DNA of 64,000 bases from QZLE01 sp033852135. Its GTDB lineage: Bacteria > Pseudomonadota > Gammaproteobacteria > QZLD01. The notes under the pieces are model-generated. The model was not told where the DNA came from. It searched no databases and worked only from the letters and a program-made list of their open reading frames with translations. Below, one piece after another: positions 16,233 through 26,399 of this stretch. The DNA lies in assembly GCA_033852135.1 (NCBI GenBank), contig JAWSVB010000004.1, positions 186,001-250,000 on the forward strand, in the 5' to 3' direction. The position numbers and the translations under genes were made by a program. Position 1 is the first letter of the stretch. The number at the start of each line of letters is the position of its first letter.

Positions 16233-17018
16233 TTACTGTTTAAATTCTAAGGCTGCATTAGCAAGAGCTGCAAACTGAACCAATCCCAGCTGCTCAGGAC
16301 GAGTCTGTGGATCTATCCCAATCTCTTGTATCTGCTCTTCAGTAAGGTATTTTTTCATTGAATTACGAATGGTTTTGCGCCGCGCATTAAAGGCGGAAGT
16401 CACCAATTCAGCAAAAAACTTAAAATCACTAACCTTAACTGGTGGTTGCGCGTGCGGAATTAATCTAACGATAGCCGAATCCACCTTTGGTGGTGGATTA
16501 AATGCCCCCGGATGAACTTCAAACAGTGGAACCACTTGGCAATAATACTGCAACATAACCGATAGGCGTCCATAAGTTTTAGAGCCCGGCCCCGCTGCCA
16601 TCCGCTGCACCACCTCTTTTTGCAACATAAAGTGCATATCTTGGATCTGATCCACCCACTTCATAAAATGAAACAGTAGAGGTGTAGAAATATTATATGG
16701 AAGATTTCCTATCAACCTTAGCTTGGGCTCGAATGGCAATTGAGAAAAATCAAATTTTAACGCATCCCCTTGTTGCAGGGTCAGCTCACCAACTGAAGCC
16801 GATATGTTTTCTAAATTTTCTATCAGGGAGCGATCCAACTCGATAGCTGTCATTTTTTTACAGCTCTCGAGAACAGGCATGGTCATAGCACCAAGCCCTG
16901 GTCCAATCTCAACTATATTTTCCCCAGGCTGCGGGTTAATAGAGCTGACTATGCGCCCAATTATACTTTTGTCATGGAGGAAGTTCTGCCCAAATCTCTT
17001 TTTTGCTCTATGCTGCAT
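16233..17018 (-). CDS. rsmA: 16S rRNA adenine(1518/1519) dimethyltransferase
   Basis: Also called KsgA; dimethylates two adjacent adenosines near the 3' end of 16S rRNA late in 30S assembly. Motifs: KKRFGQNFLHDKSII, the SAM-binding VEIGPGLGAMTMPVLE, AIELDRSLIENL and the catalytic IGNLPYNISTPLLFHF, with FNARRKTIRNSMKK in the C-terminal domain. The frame opens at a TTG seven codons earlier (17039), but the ATG at 17018 has GAGG six bases upstream. From it the protein is 261 aa. It overlaps the end of pdxA by 11 bp, which implies translational coupling. Confidence 0.96.
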   Translation of the reverse strand: MQHRAKKRFGQNFLHDKSIIGRIVSSINPQPGENIVEIGPGLGAMTMPVLESCKKMTAIELDRSLIENLENISASVGELTLQQGDALKFDFSQLPFEPKLRLIGNLPYNISTPLLFHFMKWVDQIQDMHFMLQKEVVQRMAAGPGSKTYGRLSVMLQYYCQVVPLFEVHPGAFNPPPKVDSAIVRLIPHAQPPVKVSDFKFFAELVTSAFNARRKTIRNSMKKYLTEEQIQEIGIDPQTRPEQLGLVQFAALANAALEFKQ

Positions 17019-18000
17019 GGTATGCCTCGCACTCTTCAATCGCTACTTTAATGGCATAATCCATACTACCAAATCCAACCTTGCCACTACCCGCCAAATC
17101 AAGCGCGGTTCCGTGATCAACTGAGGTACGAATTATGGGTAATCCCAACGTTATATTTGCTGCATTTCCAAAACCAACATGTTTAAGCACTGCTAGCCCC
17201 TGATCATGATACATTGCGAGAATCAGATCAGCCTGCTCCATATATTTTGGAGTAAATACCGTGTCCGCAGGAAGGGGGCCGACCACTTCTACCCCATCTG
17301 ATTTCAGCTTTTCCAATACCGGATTGATAGTTTCAACCTCTTCGGTTCCCAGATAACCACCCTCACCCGCATGAGGATTTAACCCACAGACATATATCTT
17401 TGGAGCCTGCAGGCCAAACTTCTCGCGTAAATCTTTATAGATTATGCGGATCACCTGCTCCAACCCATCTTTGGTTATCGCCGCACTCACATCCTTTAGC
17501 GGCAGATGTGTAGTGGCTAATGCCACGCGTAACCCCGGGGTTGCCAACATCATAACCGGCAATTGCCCGCCAGTTACTTCAGCAAAAAACTCTGTATGAC
17601 CACTGAAATTAATACCGGCATCATTAATAACACCTTTATGCACCGGAGTTGTTACCACAGCATCAAACTCGCCATCCAAACATCCACGCGCTGCACGTTC
17701 CAGCATTGCTAGAACATAATTTGAATTTACAGGGTTTAATTCACCAGCGACTGCCGGTTTTTCTAGATCAAGAGAGATAACAGATAGAACCCCAGATTTA
17801 ACAGAGTGTAGCTGCTCTGGGTCATATAGCTCAAAATCAACCTCAAGCTGCAACTGCTGCGCACGCTGCCTAAGTAGGTCGAAAGATCCTATAACCGTTA
17901 TCTGCGCAGGATAATCTTTTTGCGCAAGCATCAATGCCAAGTCAGGACCGATACCAGCAGGCTCACCAGATGTCACTACCAGTCGAGGAAGGTTTGTCAT
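17008..18000 (-). CDS. pdxA: 4-hydroxythreonine-4-phosphate dehydrogenase
   Basis: An NAD-dependent oxidation step in pyridoxal-phosphate synthesis (DXP-dependent route). The 330-aa protein shows the start VVTSGEPAGIGPDLALML, metal-site histidines in INFSGHTEFFAEVTG and MYHDQGLAVLKHVGF, and CGLNPHAGEGGYLG. It sits 16 bp after surA and overlaps rsmA, the classic surA-pdxA-rsmA arrangement. Confidence 0.97.
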   Translation of the reverse strand: MTNLPRLVVTSGEPAGIGPDLALMLAQKDYPAQITVIGSFDLLRQRAQQLQLEVDFELYDPEQLHSVKSGVLSVISLDLEKPAVAGELNPVNSNYVLAMLERAARGCLDGEFDAVVTTPVHKGVINDAGINFSGHTEFFAEVTGGQLPVMMLATPGLRVALATTHLPLKDVSAAITKDGLEQVIRIIYKDLREKFGLQAPKIYVCGLNPHAGEGGYLGTEEVETINPVLEKLKSDGVEVVGPLPADTVFTPKYMEQADLILAMYHDQGLAVLKHVGFGNAANITLGLPIIRTSVDHGTALDLAGSGKVGFGSMDYAIKVAIEECEAYHAA

Positions 18001-18016
18001 AGCCAGCCTGTAATCA

Positions 18017-19306
18017 CTAAATTTTAATTTTTACGAACGCTTCGTCGCGTAATCTACGCATCCAAAGCTGCATCGCTTCTTGCGATTTTCTCTTACGAAT
18101 GTTTTCCATCGCTTTCATGCGCATAACCTGCTCAGAGTCATCATGCTCACGTCGATCGATAATCTGCGCGATATGAAAACCAAACCGAGTTTTAAAGACA
18201 GGAGATATTTCATCACCCTTCAGTTTATCCACCTCTTCCTGAAACTCAGGCACAAATACACCTGGGCTCATGTAGTCCATCTCCCCACCTGCAGATGCAG
18301 TACCCTTGTCATCTGAGTTGGAACGCGCAAGTTGTGCAAAGTCCTCACCATTAACAATGCGCTCACGAATCTGCCCTAGTTTTTGCTGCGCTTCATTCGG
18401 AGTCATGAATTCACTTGGTTTTACCAAGATATGGCGCAATTTGGTTTGCACTACTAGCTCAGCTTTGCCTTGAGTAATGTCAATTAGTTTGACGATGTAA
18501 TAACCACCCTGACTATTGATAATTCCACTTATGTCACCAACTTGCATATCTGGAACGATTTCTGCGAATATTGTTGGCAGCTGATTTGATTTGCGCGCTT
18601 CAATCACACCACCCTCCAGGGCATTACCACCATCAGAGTACGACACTGCCATCTCAGAAAAGTCAGCACCATCACGTAGCTTCTGCATCACCATGTCTGC
18701 TTTTTGCTTTGACTTATCTATCTGCTCTGAAGAGGCCGCCTCCGGAATCTCAATCAATATATATGCGGTTTTATATTCTTGTGCACTAGCACCAGCGCTC
18801 TTTTGATTAGCCACATAATTTTTAATCTCTTTTTCTGTAACGTGTACCTGCTGATCAACATATCTTTTCCGAAGATAATCAAGAGTAATCTGTTCCCGAA
18901 TACCCTCTCTAAACTGCAAATAATCCATCCCTTCCCGCTCAAGCTCCTGCTTTAACTGGCTCACAGAAATTCTATTATTTTTTGCAATAGTTTGTAGGGC
19001 TTGATTTACCTGTGCATCATCAACGTTTATTCTGGTTCTTTTAGCAATACCTAGCTGCAGGTTTTTCATTATAAGATGCTCTAACACCTGCTTCTGCAGA
19101 ATATTCTTCGGAGGAATCCTGGTTCGACTAGCTCGAAGCTGCTGCATGGTTTTTCCCATCTCCATACGTAATTCGCTAGCTAAAACAACATCTTCATTTA
19201 CCACTGCTACAATGGAATCAATAGGTTTCTCAGCCGCTGCTGCTAAACTAACAAACAACAATAATGCTGCACTAATCAACTGATATATCTTTGATCTAAT
19301 TTTCAT
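18017..19306 (-). CDS. surA: Periplasmic peptidyl-prolyl isomerase and outer-membrane protein chaperone
   Basis: Escorts unfolded outer-membrane proteins, including LptD, through the periplasm. 429 aa from the chosen ATG, which gives a clean signal peptide (MKIRSKIYQLISAALLLF, ending SLAAAAE) and nearly the E. coli length. The frame extends 18 codons upstream to 19360 with no signal-peptide logic. An N-terminal chaperone domain (DSIVAVVNEDVVLASELR) is followed by two parvulin domains (about residues 175-275 and 290-385; VQTKLRHILVKPSEF, SAGGEMDYMSPGVFVPEFQ). It is placed directly downstream of lptD, its client. Confidence 0.95.
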   Translation of the reverse strand: MKIRSKIYQLISAALLLFVSLAAAAEKPIDSIVAVVNEDVVLASELRMEMGKTMQQLRASRTRIPPKNILQKQVLEHLIMKNLQLGIAKRTRINVDDAQVNQALQTIAKNNRISVSQLKQELEREGMDYLQFREGIREQITLDYLRKRYVDQQVHVTEKEIKNYVANQKSAGASAQEYKTAYILIEIPEAASSEQIDKSKQKADMVMQKLRDGADFSEMAVSYSDGGNALEGGVIEARKSNQLPTIFAEIVPDMQVGDISGIINSQGGYYIVKLIDITQGKAELVVQTKLRHILVKPSEFMTPNEAQQKLGQIRERIVNGEDFAQLARSNSDDKGTASAGGEMDYMSPGVFVPEFQEEVDKLKGDEISPVFKTRFGFHIAQIIDRREHDDSEQVMRMKAMENIRKRKSQEAMQLWMRRLRDEAFVKIKI

Positions 19307-19369
19307 TTTTAGACTTACTTCCATCTCTATCTGCGTTTTGATGAGGGTGTAGAATAACATTTTGATCTA

Positions 19370-21499
19370 TCATGGTTCCATAAAATCATCTACATCTTGT
19401 CCGAAACCACCAACACCCAAAAGTTCCACTTGCAATAAAATTTGCTGTTTAGCGTCTGCTGGGTTTTGCATCTCTTCAATAAACCTATGAGTAACTAAAC
19501 GTGCTGCCCAGCAGCCACTATCATACTCTATACCTAAGAAAGACTCTTGGGTTGCATCATGCAATAATGAATAATTCCATTTCCCAACAAACTTCCAATT
19601 ATGGTCGTACTCCCAAGCAAACCGCATAGTAGCTGAATCAGTTTCCACCACTGCACTTTCATTTTTTTGTTCCAGATAAGTAATTCCAAATAAATTTTCT
19701 GCATCTGGACGGTACTCTAATATAAGGCTTTCAGATTCTGTGTAATCTCTTTTATGATTCCACTCAACCTCTCCAGTAATCCTAAAGTCAGCTAATGGAA
19801 GAAGCTGAATATTTGCAATGAAATTTGAATTTTCCTCTGTCTGTAGCTGATCATTACCGATAGTTACTCTGCGATCATCAAGATAAAAGATCTCACCGAA
19901 ATTCATCGACAATAAAGTTCTGCCATTATCACTGTCGAGAAACCTGCTACTAACTGCTACAGAAATCTGATTTGCATCGCCAACACGGTCTGGCCCGGTA
20001 AAACGATTTTCTGCAAATAACTGCGCATAACTTAAACTTGTGGCGCCAGAATCAAACACTGGCAAGTTTTGCTGATCACGATAAGGGGTATATAGGTAAA
20101 AAATTCGTGGTTCCAAAGTCTGCAACATCCCCTTACCAAATAAGTTAAAATCACGCTCAAGAAAGATACCACTATCAAAGCTTACGCTGTATAAGGTTCG
20201 AGATTCGCTATAACTGTCATCTAATTGATAATCACTCTGGCGCACAGATAGCGCTGGATGGATAAACCACCCTGGTGCAGAGTGTTGATACTGCAACTTA
20301 TAGTAAGCATCGGATCTTACCCCAGTAACTTTTGTTTCACGATCCGGGTGATCAAAGTTAGTCAATTCATATGCAAATCGATTCCTCCATTCACCCTCTG
20401 TCTCAACATATGCAAGATCAAATCGAGGTAAACGGCGGTATGGTTTAGTAACATCATCTTCGATCGTTTGATGAGCCTGCACCAACAAACCTGCCTGCCA
20501 TTCGCCCTGGCGATAATTATAATCAATGGCATTATTTAAGTGGTCTGTATTTGCCACATATCCTAAACGCCCAAGATCAGAGAAATACTCCTTATCTGAC
20601 ACATACCCCAAGTCAAAACTATTTGATATAGCTTCACTAATTCTTCCCTGCTGTTTAAATGAGATCAAATAGCGCTGATCATCATATATATCATCATAGG
20701 GGAGATAATCAAAGTGGATCTCACCAGCCTGACTATCGAGCAAATAGCGGAACTCAGACTCTAAACCAACTCCTCTTTTTGAAAGAATTCTTGGAGTTAA
20801 AGTAGCGTCATAATTTGGGGCTAAGTTGAAATAATATGGAGTTCTCAGATCCAGGCCATTTTCCGATCCATATCCAATTTGTGGAAATAAAAATCCACTT
20901 TTACGCCGATCATCCAAAGGAAACTTAAAATATGGAAAATAAAAAACCGGCAAATCAAAAAATTCCAGCCTAGTATGAATTGACTTTCCGTTCCCTTCTG
21001 CCGTGTTCAATGTTAAATCAGAAGAGACTATACGCCAGTCATTATCCCCTACTGGGCATGTGCTGTAAGTAGAATCGTGCAGCAAAGCTTCTTCTTTGCT
21101 TTTAATTTGGATTGATTTTGCTTTCCCATTACCAGACTCACCCACCAAACTATAGTTTGCATTATCAACGCGCCCAGTATCTTCTATTATATTAAACTCA
21201 CCTTCAGATCCATCCACTTTAATTTGTGAATCGCTAAACTCCACCCCACCCTTTGCATTCACTTGGCCATTGTTTTGATTGTATGTGATTTTCTCAGCTG
21301 CAATTTGCTTATCACCTTGCGAAATAACTGCATTTTCTTCAAGTTGATACTTATTTTCACCAACCGATGAAATTTGTTTAGCCTCAATTATTATTTGCTC
21401 TTCTGCAGATACAAAAGGAGACAGCGACACACACACCAATAACACCAATGCTTTTTGCAATTTATGCCTTTCAATGGATTGAATAAATTCCGTTATCAT
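19370..21499 (-). CDS. lptD: LPS-assembly outer-membrane protein LptD
   Basis: A beta-barrel that inserts lipopolysaccharide into the outer leaflet with LptE. 709 aa from the ATG at 21499 (the preceding in-frame TTG is unlikely). Signal peptide at about residues 13-32 (ALVLLVCVSLSPFVSA), then the OstA/LptA-like jellyroll domain (YQLEENAVISQGDKQIAAEKI) to about 135. The barrel follows, beginning near FFDLPVFYFPYFKFPLDDRRKSG. Cysteines in STCPVG and near the C-terminus in DSGCWAAR fit the disulfide that locks the barrel to the N-domain. It heads the lptD-surA-pdxA-rsmA operon and diverges from amgK. Confidence 0.96.
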   Translation of the reverse strand: MITEFIQSIERHKLQKALVLLVCVSLSPFVSAEEQIIIEAKQISSVGENKYQLEENAVISQGDKQIAAEKITYNQNNGQVNAKGGVEFSDSQIKVDGSEGEFNIIEDTGRVDNANYSLVGESGNGKAKSIQIKSKEEALLHDSTYSTCPVGDNDWRIVSSDLTLNTAEGNGKSIHTRLEFFDLPVFYFPYFKFPLDDRRKSGFLFPQIGYGSENGLDLRTPYYFNLAPNYDATLTPRILSKRGVGLESEFRYLLDSQAGEIHFDYLPYDDIYDDQRYLISFKQQGRISEAISNSFDLGYVSDKEYFSDLGRLGYVANTDHLNNAIDYNYRQGEWQAGLLVQAHQTIEDDVTKPYRRLPRFDLAYVETEGEWRNRFAYELTNFDHPDRETKVTGVRSDAYYKLQYQHSAPGWFIHPALSVRQSDYQLDDSYSESRTLYSVSFDSGIFLERDFNLFGKGMLQTLEPRIFYLYTPYRDQQNLPVFDSGATSLSYAQLFAENRFTGPDRVGDANQISVAVSSRFLDSDNGRTLLSMNFGEIFYLDDRRVTIGNDQLQTEENSNFIANIQLLPLADFRITGEVEWNHKRDYTESESLILEYRPDAENLFGITYLEQKNESAVVETDSATMRFAWEYDHNWKFVGKWNYSLLHDATQESFLGIEYDSGCWAARLVTHRFIEEMQNPADAKQQILLQVELLGVGGFGQDVDDFMEP

Positions 21500-21674
21500 C
21501 AAAGATTTTTACGCGTAATTATTAAGAAACTTGGCTGATGTTATGGGATATTTATTATCTGTTCAAGCAAACAACCATTTTCAACTGATAAAGTTAGAAC
21601 TTTTTATCCATATAAGATCAAAATTGTGTAAACTTCCGGTACTGATTTATTAAAATTTCAATGGAACTGAAAGC

Positions 21675-22673
21675 ATGAGTGATATCCGCAAGGATAAAAT
21701 CTACAACTGGCTAAAAAAAGATCTACGCATACATGTAGAATCACTAGAGCCAGCATCGGAAGATGCCAGCTTTCGTAGATACTTCCGTGCTACCTGTGGT
21801 TCTAAAACTCATATCATTATGGATGCCCCTCCTGAAAAAGAAGATTGCCGCCCATTTATTGCCATAAATATCATCCTCGATCGTATAGGAGTTCACGTCC
21901 CAACCATTTCTAACTTAGACTTAGACATGGGTTTTCTATTACTACAAGACCTTGGCTCAACCCAATACCTTACAAAATTAGAGGATGATACTGAATCAGC
22001 TACCCCTCTCTATAGAGACGCACTTAATACGCTGGCTATAATACAAACCAAAGCCCCCAGAGTTAGTGAAATAATCCCTCCATACTCTAAAGAGTTACTA
22101 TTAACAGAGATGGAACTCTTCAGAGAGTGGCTTCTAACCAAGCACTACGGGATAAAACTTAATAGCCATGAAAATGAGATCTTAGACCAAAGCTTCACCA
22201 AGTTTGCAGAGAGTGCGTTAGAGCAACCACAAGTTTTCGTTCACAGGGATTACCATTCCCGAAATTTAATGGTAACTGAAACAAACAACCCTGGCGTCAT
22301 TGATTTTCAAGATGCGGTTATTGGCCCAATAACCTATGACTTAGTATCATTACTAAAAGACTGCTACATAGCCTGGCCCTATGAACAGGTTAAACACTGG
22401 GTGATTCAGTATTTTTCTCGCCCAGAGATTAAACCACTAATAAATGGAACAGATATGAATACCGTTCTGCGCTGGTTTGACCTCATGGGAGTTCAACGCC
22501 ACCTTAAAGCCAGCGGCATTTTTGCTCGCCTAAACTATCGAGATGGTAAAGATGGTTATCTAAAGGATATCCCCAGAACATTAAATTACATCCTTGATGT
22601 AGTTTCGCGCCATCGTGATTTCGAAGAGTTTTCAGAACTATTCCAACAACGTATTGCCCCAAAATTCATATAA
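21675..22673 (+). CDS. amgK: Anomeric MurNAc/GlcNAc kinase
   Basis: Phosphorylates MurNAc at C1 in the peptidoglycan-recycling shortcut that bypasses de novo UDP-MurNAc synthesis. The 332-aa aminoglycoside-phosphotransferase-fold protein has the N-terminal signature EDASFRRYFRA, the catalytic loop VFVHRDYHSRNLM (Asp in HRD-type motif) and the metal-binding VIDFQDAVIGPITYDLVSLL. murU follows 88 bp downstream, and lptD is divergent upstream, a conserved gammaproteobacterial arrangement that supports the call. Confidence 0.93.
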   Translation: MSDIRKDKIYNWLKKDLRIHVESLEPASEDASFRRYFRATCGSKTHIIMDAPPEKEDCRPFIAINIILDRIGVHVPTISNLDLDMGFLLLQDLGSTQYLTKLEDDTESATPLYRDALNTLAIIQTKAPRVSEIIPPYSKELLLTEMELFREWLLTKHYGIKLNSHENEILDQSFTKFAESALEQPQVFVHRDYHSRNLMVTETNNPGVIDFQDAVIGPITYDLVSLLKDCYIAWPYEQVKHWVIQYFSRPEIKPLINGTDMNTVLRWFDLMGVQRHLKASGIFARLNYRDGKDGYLKDIPRTLNYILDVVSRHRDFEEFSELFQQRIAPKFI

Positions 22674-22761
22674 AAACTCAATATTATTGGGATATGTATA
22701 AATACAATTAATAACTTAACAAAAATGATAAAGTAAATATTTAGGAGCTGAGGGAGACAGC

Positions 22762-23439
22762 ATGAAAGCAATGATATTAGCTGCTGGGCGTGGAGAGAGA
22801 ATGCGCCCCCTAACTGATACCTGCCCCAAACCATTATTAATGGCAGGGGAAAAGTCACTTATAGAATACCAAATATCACGTCTAGTAGACTGCGGAATCA
22901 CAGAAATCGTTATTAACCATGCTTGGCTAGGCAATATGATTGAAGAAAAGCTTGGCGATGGAAGTAAATATGGCGCGACGATCCAATACTCCGCTGAAAA
23001 AGAAGCTTTAGAGACTGGAGGAGGGATTACCAAGGCACTGCACCTTTTAGGCGACGATCCATTTTGGGTAGTAAGCAGTGACATTTGGAGCTACATCCAC
23101 TTTAACCAAGTTACCATCCCGGAAGATAGCCAAGTACATCTTCTAATGGTTACAAACCCTGTACATAATAGCCAAGGAGACTTTACCCTCAATTCAGATG
23201 GCAGAGTAGGTGCTGATGACGGGAAAAAGCAAACGTATAGCGGAGCTGGAATTTTCACCCCATCTCTATTCAAAAAATACAATATCGAAAAGTTTCCACT
23301 GCGCACTGTAATAGAAGATGCAATTAAACAACAACAGTGCACTGGAGAAACATATAACGGCACTTGGATTGATATAGGAACACCAGCAAGGTTAGCAATT
23401 ATTGAACAGCAAATAGAGAATGGGCTAGGTTTTCCATAA
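22762..23439 (+). CDS. murU: MurNAc-1-phosphate uridylyltransferase
   Basis: Converts MurNAc-1-phosphate from AmgK into UDP-MurNAc, completing the recycling bypass. The 225-aa nucleotidyltransferase has the canonical AMILAAGRGERMRPLTDTCPKPLL start and GGGITKALHLLGDDPFWVVSSDIW as the metal-binding region. TWIDIGTPARLAIIE closes the fold. AGGGAG lies before the ATG. It follows amgK in the same operon. Confidence 0.93.
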   Translation: MKAMILAAGRGERMRPLTDTCPKPLLMAGEKSLIEYQISRLVDCGITEIVINHAWLGNMIEEKLGDGSKYGATIQYSAEKEALETGGGITKALHLLGDDPFWVVSSDIWSYIHFNQVTIPEDSQVHLLMVTNPVHNSQGDFTLNSDGRVGADDGKKQTYSGAGIFTPSLFKKYNIEKFPLRTVIEDAIKQQQCTGETYNGTWIDIGTPARLAIIEQQIENGLGFP

Positions 23440-23658
23440 ATCCGACTATAAAAACACTATTTTTATACATATTTTGGTAAAAAAGCTAAAAAACGTTCTT
23501 GAAACGTGAACCAGCTCACATCAGTTTTGTAGGTAAATTGCTATTTTTTATGTCTAAATATTGATATGTATAAGAATATCTGTTCTAATTAAGTCATAAG
23601 AATTAAATAATAAAATTCTAATAAACAAATATAAAAATAGGACTTTTGAGGAAAGAGC

Positions 23659-24297
23659 ATGTACATTCTGATTGCAGCTGGACTGCTACTTGCATTGCTG
23701 GGCTTTTTTTGGCTCTCACATATAGTCACAAATAGAAAAGGATTGGGCTGGGGCTTACTAGTATTTATAGCGCCACCTGTATCATTTGTTTTTTCAGCAG
23801 TTTACTGGGAAAAAGCACGTTATTGTGTAGCCACAACAGGATTTGGAACTATTCTTCTTGCTATCGCAATATATTTTAATGGTGTTCCATCTGCCATTGC
23901 CCAAATACGCAATTTTGGCATGGATGGTACAGCAACCAATCTAGAATCTATGTATGTCAGCGCCCAACAGTCAATCTCTGGCTTTAAAACTGGCCACGAT
24001 GAAGAAACAGTTGATGTAGCTTTAGTTAGTGACAATAAAAACACCAAGCAAGAACAACATTTTATTTCAAAGTATGTCTTTAAAAAACTTCCTTTAAGCA
24101 AAATAAATAACTATTCAAACCACAATATCGACATAACTCTTAATTCAGGTAAGAAACAAACCGGAATATTGATCGAGAGAAACCGTAGCGAAATCCTTAT
24201 AAAACGCAGAATGTATTCTGGCTCAATGACTTATGCAATTAAAATATCTGACATATATAATATAAAGGTTCAGATACCGCAAAAAATCAAAGCTTAA
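23659..24297 (+). CDS. Membrane protein of unknown function
   Basis: 212 aa. Two or three transmembrane segments fill the N-terminal third (YILIAAGLLLALLGFFWLS at about 2-21; GLLVFIAPPVSFVFSAVYW at about 32-50; VATTGFGTILLAIAIYF at about 58-75). The rest is a soluble domain with a C-terminal beta-rich part (DITLNSGKKQTGILIERN, SGSMTYAIKISDIYNIKV) resembling a small barrel; no family recognised. Start chosen because GAGGAAAGAGC precedes the ATG. A 219-bp AT-rich gap separates it from murU, so it is probably an independent unit. A 10-bp hairpin follows. Confidence 0.7.
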   Translation: MYILIAAGLLLALLGFFWLSHIVTNRKGLGWGLLVFIAPPVSFVFSAVYWEKARYCVATTGFGTILLAIAIYFNGVPSAIAQIRNFGMDGTATNLESMYVSAQQSISGFKTGHDEETVDVALVSDNKNTKQEQHFISKYVFKKLPLSKINNYSNHNIDITLNSGKKQTGILIERNRSEILIKRRMYSGSMTYAIKISDIYNIKVQIPQKIKA

Positions 24298-24315
24298 TCC
24301 ACCAATAAAATAACA

Positions 24316-24348
24316 AAACCGTTCAATTTTTTGCTTTATGAACGGTTT
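24316..24348. terminator. Hairpin between convergent genes, probable bidirectional terminator
   Basis: AAACCGTTCA and TGAACGGTTT (10 bp, perfect) flank a 13-nt loop; a TTTTG tail follows on the minus strand and AATTTAT on the plus strand. Lies 19 bp past the plus-strand stop and about 55 bp beyond the dsbD stop. Confidence 0.65.
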
Positions 24349-24402
24349 AATTTATCCCTTACATACCCCATAAATTCCTGCTCATTTAATATCTAGCAGC
24401 GG

Positions 24403-26283
24403 CTACAACTGTAAATATTGCAACAACCTATCTTTATTGATGTTTCCAACAATTCGCTTTACAACACTTCCATCTCTAGCAAGAAAAACAAATGTTGGCG
24501 GGCCAATAATTTGATATTTATCCATCAACTGCTGTTGAAAATCACCTATATCCGTCAGATCAACTTTAGCTGGATTCCACTCCTGCAAAGCAGAAACCAC
24601 CTCAGTTTCAGATAAAACGTTAGCCTCTAAATGCCTGCACACAACACACCATTCAGCAGAAAAATAGATCAACACAGGCTTATCACCAGCTATTCGCTGT
24701 TGCAACTCTGGCATAGATTGAACATAGGTAAACTCAGAAACTATTGGGCGAGTAAATGGATGGGCCAAGCCTTTTCCACCATAAACCGCTCCTGCAATAG
24801 AGATAACTCCCACCCCTATTAAAGCAGCTGCGAATATATTAATAGCATTTATTCCTTTTAAGGCCTTCTGAGCCTTCCTTATAAAATATACCCCTGCACC
24901 TATAAATAGAACGCCCCAAATAGCATTAACCACTCTAGCCTGAACCCCTACCTGAGTTAAAAACCAAAGAGCCAACCCTAGCAAAACAAACCCAAAAAAA
25001 CCTTTAACTAGATCCATCCAATCTCCAGCCTTAGGAAGAAAAGATCCCATACCAGCACCCACAACAATCAAAGGCATGCCAGTACCAAGTCCCAGAACAA
25101 ATAACGCGGCCCATCCCAGCAAGATATCATTACTTTGAGCAATATATATAAGGGCTCCAGCAAGGACCGGGGTAGCACATGGTCCAGCAATTAGAGCTGA
25201 AAGCGCTCCCATAATCGCAGCACCAATATATGACCCGCCCTTTTGCTTGCTACTTAGGCTATTAAAATAATTAATAAAGGTGGCAGGAACCGCAACGCTT
25301 AGCTTACCAAACATAGCCAGAGCCAAAACCACAAAGACAAGGCTAAAACCGCCAAGAACATATGGATTCTGCAAAAGCAGCGTGACGTTAACCCCAACAA
25401 TTGCTACCACCAATCCAACAAGACTAAGGGCCAAAGCCATTGCCACCACATACACAAAAGATAACGAAGCTCCGCGCAGTGGGGTTATCAGTTTCCCCTG
25501 CCCAGCAATCAAGCTAGAAACTATTGGTATCAATGGGTATGAGCACCCCAGAAATGCCGAAATAATCCCCGCTATAAAAAACAACAACAAATTTAAAACA
25601 AAGCCCTTCCCTGCCAATGCAGCAGTTATCCCTTCCTGACTAAAAAGTTCTGGCTCTATTTCAACTTTAGAAATTTTATTTTGAGAAACCCCATCAGCTT
25701 TGCCAGTTATATAGTTTTGCTTTTCATTATTAGCTTGAACAGATGCCAACTCATGTGGTTTCAAATCAGTATTGAACATCAAAGGGTATTCACCATGCAT
25801 TAGTGGATAACATAAACCACCTTCTGCACAACCTTGATAGGAAAAATTCAGCATTAATTCGCGATCAAGTAACGGCTGATCCAAAATCAGCTGTATCACA
25901 ACCTCCCCTTTAAAAACTTCAACTTTTCCATATTTGGGGTCATCAACGAAAACCCCACCTGGAAAGCTTACTTGCTCAAACTTAACACCAGCATCAGCAT
26001 CAGTACCAGTACCAAAAATAAATTTATCTTTGTACAGGTAATAACCATCAGCAATTACCCATAAAAATTCAACCTGCTGCTGATTAATTGCTTCTACAGA
26101 ATAAATAAAAGCCTGCTCTGGTGGTAAAAAATCTCCATATAACCCAGAATCATCATCTAGACTAGAACCACTTCCAAAAGATGAGCCTGGATTAAAAAAA
26201 GATTTTGGCTCTGCATAAGCAGTCTGTACGATAACCGCAATAAAACATCCAAAAATTAAAAAGCGAAAAGCCGATAACATCAC
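24403..26283 (-). CDS. dsbD: Thiol:disulfide interchange protein DsbD
   Basis: Passes electrons from cytoplasmic thioredoxin across the inner membrane to periplasmic reductases. The 626-aa protein has the three DsbD modules in order. After a signal peptide (about 1-24) comes a periplasmic alpha domain with the redox cysteines in CAEGGLCYPLMHG. Then an eight-helix membrane domain (about 225-480) has its cysteines in FLGCSYPLIPIV and AGPCATPVLAGAL. Last is a C-terminal thioredoxin-like gamma domain with YFSAEWCVVCRHLE. All six key cysteines are present. The gene is alone, divergent to fxsA. Confidence 0.96.
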   Translation of the reverse strand: MMLSAFRFLIFGCFIAVIVQTAYAEPKSFFNPGSSFGSGSSLDDDSGLYGDFLPPEQAFIYSVEAINQQQVEFLWVIADGYYLYKDKFIFGTGTDADAGVKFEQVSFPGGVFVDDPKYGKVEVFKGEVVIQLILDQPLLDRELMLNFSYQGCAEGGLCYPLMHGEYPLMFNTDLKPHELASVQANNEKQNYITGKADGVSQNKISKVEIEPELFSQEGITAALAGKGFVLNLLLFFIAGIISAFLGCSYPLIPIVSSLIAGQGKLITPLRGASLSFVYVVAMALALSLVGLVVAIVGVNVTLLLQNPYVLGGFSLVFVVLALAMFGKLSVAVPATFINYFNSLSSKQKGGSYIGAAIMGALSALIAGPCATPVLAGALIYIAQSNDILLGWAALFVLGLGTGMPLIVVGAGMGSFLPKAGDWMDLVKGFFGFVLLGLALWFLTQVGVQARVVNAIWGVLFIGAGVYFIRKAQKALKGINAINIFAAALIGVGVISIAGAVYGGKGLAHPFTRPIVSEFTYVQSMPELQQRIAGDKPVLIYFSAEWCVVCRHLEANVLSETEVVSALQEWNPAKVDLTDIGDFQQQLMDKYQIIGPPTFVFLARDGSVVKRIVGNINKDRLLQYLQL

Positions 26284-26399
26284 TATTAACCTATATCCAT
26301 TTAACTTATTCTACTCAGTATAAAAATATGAACTTATATTTGCTAAAATCAACTAACTATTTAGCTACGTATTCATTATAGACTCCAAAGGCCAAAAAA